NCBI GenBank assembly: GCA_050943135.1
Contig: JBMNOP010000006.1
Location: 124,001-188,000 of the forward strand
Origin: RUG695 sp050943135
Lineage (GTDB): Bacteria > Planctomycetota > Planctomycetia > Pirellulales > Thermoguttaceae
Length of the DNA stretch: 64,000 nt
Direction: 5' to 3'
Notes under the pieces: model-generated
What the model was told of the DNA's origin: nothing
Seen by the model: the letters and a program-made list of their open reading frames with translations, nothing else
Database searches by the model: none
Program-made: the position numbers and the translations under genes
In this document: positions 29,086 to 36,760 of the stretch, piece by piece
Position numbering within the stretch: position 1 is the first letter of the stretch
Layout of the letters: each line of letters opens with the position of its first letter

Positions 29086-30345
29086 ATGCAGAAAATATGG
29101 GAAAAAGATAATATGGGCGCCCCTTACTTTCAGAAGCTCTTCGCCGAACGGATCGGCGGTATCCATTACGGCACAGGGACCGACGTCTATAAGTTCGAAA
29201 AGATCAAGCGTGCCAAGCGCAAGGCGCTGGCCGATTTTCCCGAACGTCATCTGCTCGATTTCGGTATCGGCGAGAATGATGAGATGGCCGACCCGATGGT
29301 TCGCGAGACGATGGCCGTCGAAATCCACAAACTCGAAAACCGCGGCTATGCCGATAACGGCTGCATCGAATATAAGGAGGCGATCGCCCGTTTTATGCTT
29401 CGCCGGTTCGGCGTGCACCTCGATCCGGTCACGGAAATCAACCATTCGATCGGCACGAAATCGGCCCTGGCGATGATCCCTTTGGTCTTCATCAATCCGG
29501 GTGACATCACCCTGATGACGGTTCCCGGCTACCCGGTCGCCGGCACGCATACCCGCTACTGCGGCGGGTCGGTCTACCGGCTTCCCCTTCTTGCCGAGAA
29601 CGATTTTTACCCTGATCTGGACAGCATTCCCGGCGACGTCCTTGCCAAGACGAAACTCCTGGTTCTGAACTACCCCAACTCCCCAACCGGCCAACTCGGC
29701 ACGCCCGAGTTCTTCGAAAAGGTCGTCGACTTTGCCCATAAGAACGACCTGGTCGTGGTACAGGACGCGGCGCACGTCATGTTCAGTTACCGCCAAAAGC
29801 CGATGAGTTTCCTCGAGATCGACGGAGCCAAAGAGGTCGGAATCGAGGTACACTCGATGTCGAAGGGGTGGAATATGATTGGCTGGAGACTCGGCTGGTT
29901 CTGCGGTAATCCGCTCATCGTCCGTGCCCTGGCCGACGTCAAAGACAACAGCGACAGCGGTCAATTCCTGGCGATCCAGAAGTCGGCGGTCAAGGCCCTC
30001 GACGAAGACCGTATCCCCGACGAGGCGAGCGCCAAGTATTTCCGCCGTCTGCGAAAACTCGTTGCCTCGCTTAACAAGTTCGGTTTCAACTGCGAAGTTC
30101 CCGGCGGAACCTATTTCCTTTACACACAGACCCCCAAAGGACTCAAATCCGGACGCCGGTTCGCCAACGCCGAAGAGGCAAGCCAGTTCCTGATCACCGA
30201 ACAGTCGGTCTGTACCGTCCCGTGGGACGATGCCGGCTCGTTCCTTCGCTGGTCGGTCACCTACTTGGTCGACGGTCAGTCGGGAGAAGACGCTCTGATG
30301 ACAGAATTGGAGGAGCGTCTGGCCAAGATCGCCTTCGAGTTCTGA
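29086..30345 (+). CDS. dapL: LL-diaminopimelate aminotransferase
   Basis: 419 aa PLP enzyme (fold type I) converting tetrahydrodipicolinate directly to LL-diaminopimelate, the short route to lysine and peptidoglycan mDAP used by plants, chlamydiae and planctomycetes. Visible: YFQKLFAERIGG at the N-terminus, LLDFGIGENDEM, NRGYADNGCIEYKEAIARFM, YPNSPTGQ, and the PLP-lysine motif HSMSKGWNMIGWRLGW, which are the DapL signatures. ATG 29113 (giving MGAPYFQKLF…) is a plausible alternative start since homologues begin near this point. It is followed 61 bases later by uvrA. Confidence 0.93.
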   Translation: MQKIWEKDNMGAPYFQKLFAERIGGIHYGTGTDVYKFEKIKRAKRKALADFPERHLLDFGIGENDEMADPMVRETMAVEIHKLENRGYADNGCIEYKEAIARFMLRRFGVHLDPVTEINHSIGTKSALAMIPLVFINPGDITLMTVPGYPVAGTHTRYCGGSVYRLPLLAENDFYPDLDSIPGDVLAKTKLLVLNYPNSPTGQLGTPEFFEKVVDFAHKNDLVVVQDAAHVMFSYRQKPMSFLEIDGAKEVGIEVHSMSKGWNMIGWRLGWFCGNPLIVRALADVKDNSDSGQFLAIQKSAVKALDEDRIPDEASAKYFRRLRKLVASLNKFGFNCEVPGGTYFLYTQTPKGLKSGRRFANAEEASQFLITEQSVCTVPWDDAGSFLRWSVTYLVDGQSGEDALMTELEERLAKIAFEF

Positions 30346-30406
30346 TGGGCTCGCGGTCCGATTCGCCCCACCCCTGATTCCGTCGAAATTTGATTAGCCG
30401 AAATTT

Positions 30407-33400
30407 ATGATCAATGTCAAAGGCGCGCGGGAACATAACCTCGATGGAATCGATGTTACCCTCCCGCAAAATCGTCTGATTTGCTTTACCGGTGTAAGCG
30501 GAAGCGGAAAAAGTTCCCTCGCGTTCGACACCCTCTACGCCGAGGGACAGCGTCGTTATATTGAGTCTCTCTCGAGTTACGCACGTCAGTTTCTCGGTCA
30601 GCTCCCGAAACCGGAAGTCGAGCAGATTTCCGGTTTGAGCCCGGCAATCTCGATTGCCCAAAAATCGGGTGGTCAGAGCCCCCGTTCCACCGTCGGGACG
30701 ATTACCGAAATCTACGATTTTCTCCGCCTCATCTACGCCCGTATTTCAACCGGCTACTGTCCACAGTGCGGTCGTGCCGTGACGGCGCAAACCCGCAGCC
30801 AAATCCTCGACCGACTCGTTTCCCTTCCCGACCAGGCGCGCTTTTACGTCCTTGCCCCGCTAATCAAAGGTCAGAAAGGAGAATTCCGTGACCTGTTCCT
30901 CGACCTGAAAAAAAGAGGGTACTTGCGGGCGCGGGTTGACGGGAAACTCGTCCGTCTCGAAAACGACCTGCGGATCGACCGACAACAACGTCACGACATC
31001 GAGGTGGTCATCGACCGGATCGTCAAGTCCGAGGCGAACCATCGTCGTTTGGCCGAAGCTGTCGAATCGGCCATGGCGGCGGGTAAAGGCGAAATGATCC
31101 TCCTCTTCGAGGACGACCCGGAAAAACCGGCGCAAGCTCCCGCGGCATCCCCCGCAACCGCTCCGAAAGAAGGTGCGAAAGCCGCTCCAAAGGCGTCGGC
31201 GAACAGACGAATCTCCGGCGCTAAAACCGCGGAAGCGCCGTCGAGCGAACCTCAAGGCGAATCGTCAAGCAAGCGACCGAAAGAGATTCTTTTCAGTTCT
31301 TCGTACGCATGCCCTTACTGCGGGATCAGTTTCCCGCCGCCGACTCCGCAATTATTCAGTTTCAATTCTCCGCACGGGATGTGCCCGCACTGTTCCGGGC
31401 TTGGGCACATCCAATCGTTCGACGAAAAGGTTTTGATCCCCGACCCGACCCGCTCGTTCCAACAGGGGTGTATCGAACCCCTCGGCAGCTGGGGACAGAT
31501 AGGCAAATGGTTGCGGAACGTCTTCCAGGGGCTTTCGGACGCACTCGCGGAGCGTGACAAGCTCGAGAAGAGCTACCTCCTCGAAACAGCCTGGGAAGAA
31601 CTCGACCGAAAACACCAAGAGGCGATTCTCTACGGCACCGCCGACATGGAAATTCCCTACTCCTGGCAGGGTGGTTCGGGAAACTACCGATGGAAAACCA
31701 CCTTTAGCGGTGTGATCCCGATGATGCTCAAACAGTATCGGGAAACGGGAAGCAAAGCGCAACGCCTGGCGATGGAAAAATACATGGCGGTCACCAAGTG
31801 TCCCCATTGCGGCGGGCGGCGGCTCAATGCGCATGCGCGCTCTTATCGTCTGGAAACCTCTTCTAACGCCGAACCGTTCCGCGGCAATCCAAGTTGGGCG
31901 TTGGCCGACCTCTCGGACCTGCCGATCAGCGACTTAATCGAATTCCTCTCGCACATCGCTCTCGGAGAGACCGAACGCAAGATCGGCAAAGAGGCGATCA
32001 AAGAAGTCCTCTCCCGACTCGGGTTCCTGCGCGATGTCGGGCTTGACTACCTTTCGCTCGGCCGGACCGCACCGACCCTTTCCGGCGGCGAAATGCAGCG
32101 TATTCGCCTGGCCAGCCAGATCGGTAGTGGTCTGACCGGTGTTTTGTATATCCTCGACGAACCTTCGATCGGTCTTCATGCGCGCGACAATCTCAAACTG
32201 ATCGAAACGCTTCGCCGCCTGCGCGACATCGGAAACACCGTGATTGTCGTCGAACACGATGAAGACACGATGCTGGCCTCCGACTATATGGTCGATTTCG
32301 GACCGGGGCCCGGCGTCGAAGGAGGAAAAATCGTCGCCCAAGGAACCGTCGCAGATGTGCTGAGTGCGAGTAACAAGAGCCTCACGGCGCGATTCCTGAA
32401 CGGGAGCGAAACGATTCCGATCCCGAAAGAGCGAAAAAAGCCGAACGGCTCAAAACTGGTCATTCGGGGCGCCGGCCACAACAACCTGAAGAACATCGAC
32501 GTCGAAATTCCGCTCGGCTGCATGATCTGTGTAACCGGCGTCAGCGGAAGTGGCAAGAGCTCGCTGATCAACGACATCCTGGTTGAAATCCTAAACCGCG
32601 AGCTGAATCACGGAATCGGCAACCCGGGCAAACACAAGTCGGTCGAAGGGCTCAAAAATCTCGACAAGATGATCGCCATCGACCAGTCCCCGATCGGCCG
32701 TACCCCGCGATCGAATCCTTCGACCTACACAAAAATCTTTGACGATATCCGCAAACTTTTCGCCGAGCTTCCCGCCGCACGGGCTAAGGGATTTCAGCCG
32801 GGTCGGTTTAGCTTCAATGTTTCCGGCGGCCGGTGTGAAGCTTGTGAGGGGAACGGCGCGCAGAAACTCGAAATGGATTTCCTCGCCGACATTTGGATGA
32901 AATGCCCGGTCTGTGAGGGGAAACGATTTAACCGCGACACCCTGTCGGTAACCTTCAAAGGATGTACGATCAACGATGTTCTCGAAATGGACGTTGAAGA
33001 AGCGCTCGCCTTGTTCGAGAACTTTCCCAAGATCGTACACAAGCTTAAGACGCTGCGCGATGTCGGGCTTGGTTACCTGAAACTCGGACAGCCTTCCCCA
33101 ACCCTTTCCGGCGGAGAAGCGCAACGAATCAAACTCGCACGGGAATTGGTCAAACGTCCGACCGGCAAAACTCTCTACCTTCTCGACGAGCCGACCACCG
33201 GCCTGCATTTCGCCGATATAAGAATGCTTCTCAGGGTCTTGCGCAACTTCGTCGATTCGGGGAACACGGTTCTGGTCGTCGAACATAACCTGGACGTGAT
33301 CAAAACCGCCGACTGGATCATCGATCTCGGACCGGAAGGAGGGAACGCCGGGGGATATGTCGTTGCCACCGGAACACCCGAAGAAATTATCGCCTGCCCC

Positions 33401-35560
33401 GAATCGCTGACAGGTCGCTCGTTGCGCGAACATCTGGCGAAAGACCGTGGCACGCTCCTCCAACAGAAAAAGCGGCGAGGCAAGGGGCGGAGTACCGCGA
33501 CAGCCAACAACAGGGAAATCGAAAAGATCGACGCGCTGACCGAAGCGGCTCAGTCGGCCATCCTGATTCGCGGGGCGCGGGAAAACAATTTGCAAAATAT
33601 TTCGGTCGACATACCGCGTGACCGCGTCACCGTCTGTTCCGGCATGAGCGGCAGCGGAAAGACGTCGTTGGCGGTAGACACCCTCTACGCCGAGGGGCAG
33701 CGCCGGTTTGTCGAGTCCCTCTCAAGTTACGCTCGTCAGTTTTTGGGCCAGATGCCAAAACCGGACGTTGACCAGGTGATCGGGGTCTCACCGGCAATCG
33801 CCATTCAGCAGAAGACCGGAATCCATTCCCCTCGTTCGACCGTCGGAACGATCACCGAGATCCACGACTACCTCCGCGTCCTTTTTGCCCGACTCGGCGT
33901 TCCCTATTGTCCCGACTGCGATCAGCCGATCGGCACACAATCAACCGATGAGATTATCGAAAGGGTCCTTGCCCACCTTGACGAACGCCCTCTGTTGATC
34001 ACCGCGCCGGTTACCCCCGAGACGAACGACTACACAAAACTTTGGGAACGGTTGCGCAGTCTGGGATTCCTGCGAGTACGGATCGATGGGGTTATTTTCC
34101 GCATCGACGAAATTCCCGAAATCGACCGGCGGCGTCATCAAATCGAAGTGATCGCCGACCGCATCGTCCTCTCCGACACCGATGCCGCGATGCTTCGTGC
34201 CAAAACACGAACCCCCGAACAGGACAAGCGACTCCGGAGCCGTATTGCCGGAAGCGTTGAATCGGCGCTTAACCTCGGTAAAGGGGAAATCCGTTTGATA
34301 CATCTTACCGGCTCCGAAAACGGCGACACAGGAACAGGTGAACACGAGAAAAACCTCGAGGGAATCTATGCCGCTGAAGACGACGAGAACGGGCTGACCC
34401 TCAGTCAGCATTTGTGTTGCGCCGGTTGCGGTCGCAGTTTCGAACGGCTTTCGGCACACAATTTCTCGTTCAACAGCCAGTTGGGTTGGTGCCCTCATTG
34501 CGACGGGCTCGGCACCGAGATCGGTTCGATTCAGAGTTGTGTTGTCGAAGAGCCGAAACGGACACTCCGTGAAGGGGCGCTCGACCTTTGGCCCGTCGGC
34601 ACCCCCTACGCCGAGGGGTTCCTTAACGCTCTCTGTCGCCAAACGGGAATCCCCGCCGATCTCCCCTTCGAGCAGATGGATGCACGTCACCGGCGTCTCC
34701 TCTTCCATGGAACCGCCGACCGCTGGTTCACGCTGACGGCCGACGATCTGAAACCGGAAAAGAGGGCCGGTAAGAGTGCGGGGCGAAACGCCGCCAAGAG
34801 CGCTGCGAATCGACCGGTCGGCCGAAAATCGGCGTCTCCCGTCCTTTTGCGATTTCAATACAAGGGGATTTACCCCGCAATCAATGAGGCTTCGCGTCTG
34901 GTTGCCTCGCTGCGTAACCGTTACTCGTTCCGGATGGGGCAGGTCGAATGTTCCGTCTGTATGGGAAGTCGTCTGCGGGAAGACGCAGCGGCGGTTCGAT
35001 TCCATAATCTGACCATCGACCAAATGAGCCGTCGGCCACTCGAAGATTTGCTCGAATTTTTTCGCAAAGAGAAACTTCCTCCACGGGAAAAGAAGATCGC
35101 CGGAGAACTGATCCTGAATATTCGCAAACGGCTTGAATTCCTGATCGATGTTGGGCTTGGTTACCTGACCCTCGCCAGACCGGCAGCCTCCCTTTCCGGC
35201 GGGGAATCACAGCGGATTCGCCTGGCGGCACAGATCGGTAGCGGACTGACCGGCGTTCTTTATGTGTTGGACGAGCCGACCATCGGGTTGCATCCGCGCG
35301 ACAACGGGCGCCTGATCGGCGCGATTCAAAAACTTCGCGACCTGGGAAACACGATCCTGATGGTAGAGCATGACCGGCAGGTCATCGAGTCGGCCGACAA
35401 CGTCCTCGATTTCGGGCCGTGCGCCGGGCATCAGGGGGGAGAGATCGTTGCCTCGGGGGCTCCGAACAGGCTGATCGACCAGCCCGCCTCGGTAACCGGT
35501 CCCTTCCTTTCCGGCAAAAAAACGATTCCGATCCCGATCAACCGGCGAATACTCCGCTGA
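30407..35560 (+). CDS. uvrA: Excinuclease ABC subunit A, tandem form with three ATPase domains
   Basis: 1717 aa, against 940-970 for standard UvrA. Damage-recognition ATPase of nucleotide excision repair. A full first copy (about 1-1020) has NBD1 (Walker A GVSGSGKSS near 28, signature LSGGEMQRIRLA near 558, DEPSIGLH) and NBD2 (GVSGSGKSS near 711, zinc module CEACEGNG…CPVCEGK, LSGGEAQRIKLA near 900, DEPTTGLH). A second copy starts near 1055 with NBD3 (GMSGSGKTS near 1079, zinc pairs CAGC/CPHC, LSGGESQRIRLA near 1597, DEPTIGLH) and stops at …FLSGKKTIPIPINRR, exactly where standard UvrA continues into its second NBD. The fourth NBD is missing. An Ala/Pro-rich linker lies at about 243-300. Nothing resembling the missing domain was found downstream. 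Confidence 0.95.
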   Translation: MINVKGAREHNLDGIDVTLPQNRLICFTGVSGSGKSSLAFDTLYAEGQRRYIESLSSYARQFLGQLPKPEVEQISGLSPAISIAQKSGGQSPRSTVGTITEIYDFLRLIYARISTGYCPQCGRAVTAQTRSQILDRLVSLPDQARFYVLAPLIKGQKGEFRDLFLDLKKRGYLRARVDGKLVRLENDLRIDRQQRHDIEVVIDRIVKSEANHRRLAEAVESAMAAGKGEMILLFEDDPEKPAQAPAASPATAPKEGAKAAPKASANRRISGAKTAEAPSSEPQGESSSKRPKEILFSSSYACPYCGISFPPPTPQLFSFNSPHGMCPHCSGLGHIQSFDEKVLIPDPTRSFQQGCIEPLGSWGQIGKWLRNVFQGLSDALAERDKLEKSYLLETAWEELDRKHQEAILYGTADMEIPYSWQGGSGNYRWKTTFSGVIPMMLKQYRETGSKAQRLAMEKYMAVTKCPHCGGRRLNAHARSYRLETSSNAEPFRGNPSWALADLSDLPISDLIEFLSHIALGETERKIGKEAIKEVLSRLGFLRDVGLDYLSLGRTAPTLSGGEMQRIRLASQIGSGLTGVLYILDEPSIGLHARDNLKLIETLRRLRDIGNTVIVVEHDEDTMLASDYMVDFGPGPGVEGGKIVAQGTVADVLSASNKSLTARFLNGSETIPIPKERKKPNGSKLVIRGAGHNNLKNIDVEIPLGCMICVTGVSGSGKSSLINDILVEILNRELNHGIGNPGKHKSVEGLKNLDKMIAIDQSPIGRTPRSNPSTYTKIFDDIRKLFAELPAARAKGFQPGRFSFNVSGGRCEACEGNGAQKLEMDFLADIWMKCPVCEGKRFNRDTLSVTFKGCTINDVLEMDVEEALALFENFPKIVHKLKTLRDVGLGYLKLGQPSPTLSGGEAQRIKLARELVKRPTGKTLYLLDEPTTGLHFADIRMLLRVLRNFVDSGNTVLVVEHNLDVIKTADWIIDLGPEGGNAGGYVVATGTPEEIIACPESLTGRSLREHLAKDRGTLLQQKKRRGKGRSTATANNREIEKIDALTEAAQSAILIRGARENNLQNISVDIPRDRVTVCSGMSGSGKTSLAVDTLYAEGQRRFVESLSSYARQFLGQMPKPDVDQVIGVSPAIAIQQKTGIHSPRSTVGTITEIHDYLRVLFARLGVPYCPDCDQPIGTQSTDEIIERVLAHLDERPLLITAPVTPETNDYTKLWERLRSLGFLRVRIDGVIFRIDEIPEIDRRRHQIEVIADRIVLSDTDAAMLRAKTRTPEQDKRLRSRIAGSVESALNLGKGEIRLIHLTGSENGDTGTGEHEKNLEGIYAAEDDENGLTLSQHLCCAGCGRSFERLSAHNFSFNSQLGWCPHCDGLGTEIGSIQSCVVEEPKRTLREGALDLWPVGTPYAEGFLNALCRQTGIPADLPFEQMDARHRRLLFHGTADRWFTLTADDLKPEKRAGKSAGRNAAKSAANRPVGRKSASPVLLRFQYKGIYPAINEASRLVASLRNRYSFRMGQVECSVCMGSRLREDAAAVRFHNLTIDQMSRRPLEDLLEFFRKEKLPPREKKIAGELILNIRKRLEFLIDVGLGYLTLARPAASLSGGESQRIRLAAQIGSGLTGVLYVLDEPTIGLHPRDNGRLIGAIQKLRDLGNTILMVEHDRQVIESADNVLDFGPCAGHQGGEIVASGAPNRLIDQPASVTGPFLSGKKTIPIPINRRILR

Positions 35561-35672
35561 CGCGCCCGGCCGCGCGCACCGACATCGGTCGATCAGGCTC
35601 ATCAACGGTCTTTCCACGGTCGTCGAGGCCGAAAAGTGAACGTTCGATTCCCACAGACGGAACAATCTGCTT

Positions 35673-35771
35673 GCAAACGAAGAGATCGGTGAGGCTTACG
35701 GAAAACCGGGACAAGTCGCATTCCGGTATTTGCAAGCCGCCGGGCAAGGGGACAAAGAGCACGTCCTGGCG
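35673..35771 (+). pseudogene. Sel1-like repeat relic
   Basis: In one frame this reads …IGEAYGKPGQVAFRYL then QAAGQGDKEH, which matches the Sel1 repeat pattern (LGxxY…EAxxWyxkAAeqGdxeA) for about one unit. No start codon with a ribosome site and no further repeat are seen, so it is likely the remnant of a Sel1 gene. Confidence 0.35.
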
Positions 35772-36481
35772 TCATCGGACCCGATAGGAGATGGTCCGGA
35801 CAGATCAATCGTACATCTCAACCGGTTATTCTCAGGTCTGTCTACCATATTCAAGATTTCGTCGCCGGGAACTCAGGGACAAGGCATTTTTCTCGACAAA
35901 AGCAAGGCTCGACGCATCGGTAAGTCGCGGAGAGTTGAAGATACCCAAGATGCCAAATTCGCGTATTTCCCGGGGGGAGTTTCGCCCGAGTCGACGGCGC
36001 GTTCGTCAGAGGAACATTTCCAAGGGGAAGCCCCGTTTGCTGGGATTCTCATACCCCAATGTCTCGTTCTGCACGCGATGCACCACTTTTCCGATGGAGA
36101 GACGGAATAGAGGAGATTCGATCCGGCACGTGTGCGAATTGCCTTGTTCTGGTGGGATACTCCGCACCTACGGCCTTGTGTGGAAAACCGGTGACCACCG
36201 CAAACAGAATAAACAATCTAAGCTCACACATGCCGGGGAAGATTGTTTCGAGTGATACGCTAAGGCTTTGAAAGTATCGGGGTTTATGGAAACGGCCCTT
36301 GTATCACTCCGCTCTCTGAATTTCAAAGACAGGGACACAGAACCGGGCAGGAGAAGAGGAGAATTTGCCGCGACGGCTTTTTTGCTTTCCGACCACAGGC
36401 CGAAGATGGCGCATTGCCATCGGACAGAGCTTTTCGAAGTTTTCGTCCCCCGACTCATTGACCCTCGGGCCGCGGCTTCTT

Positions 36482-36519
36482 CCGGTGGAGGGGCAGGGCT
36501 CCTTGACCTGCCCCACCGG
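36482..36519. repeat. Strong inverted repeat (GGGGCAGG/CCTGCCCC hairpin)
   Basis: Arms GGGGCAGG (36490-36497) and CCTGCCCC (36507-36514) around a 9-base loop, extended by CCGGT (36482-36486)/ACCGG (36515-36519) with a 3-base bulge. A second stem, ACGGTGTC (36523-36530)/GACACCGT (36553-36560), follows at once. No protein-coding context. Confidence 0.5.
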
Positions 36520-36760
36520 GTGACGGTGTCCGGGGAGGACAGAAGCACTCCCGACACCGTGACGGAGGTGATTGTAGGCGCGAAAGTTTTCATCAAAGCC
36601 TTTCTGCCGTTCGCTACGAAGCCCGAAGCCAAATCATGCCCCGTTGAGATTTGCTGCATGCCCGCAAGTGCCGCGCAGCGGGGACTGTTCACGGAGGAAA
36701 TCGTGACTTACCGCCCGACTCTTGTCGGCAGATGTCGGCAGAGGGAGAGGCAAACGGTTT

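Larger units (their letters stand above)
35561..36760. other. 1.2-kb stretch without an intact gene
   Basis: No convincing gene. Short overlapping frames on both strands lack family motifs and ribosome sites. It contains a Sel1-like fragment (35673-35771) and two successive hairpins (36482-36560). It separates uvrA from the convergent Sel1 gene and looks like decayed accessory DNA. Confidence 0.6.

Noticed and set aside
35636..35655. tRNA-like T-loop GTTCGATTCCC
   Set aside because: Flanking bases cannot form the 5-bp T stem, and no anticodon or acceptor arms surround it.
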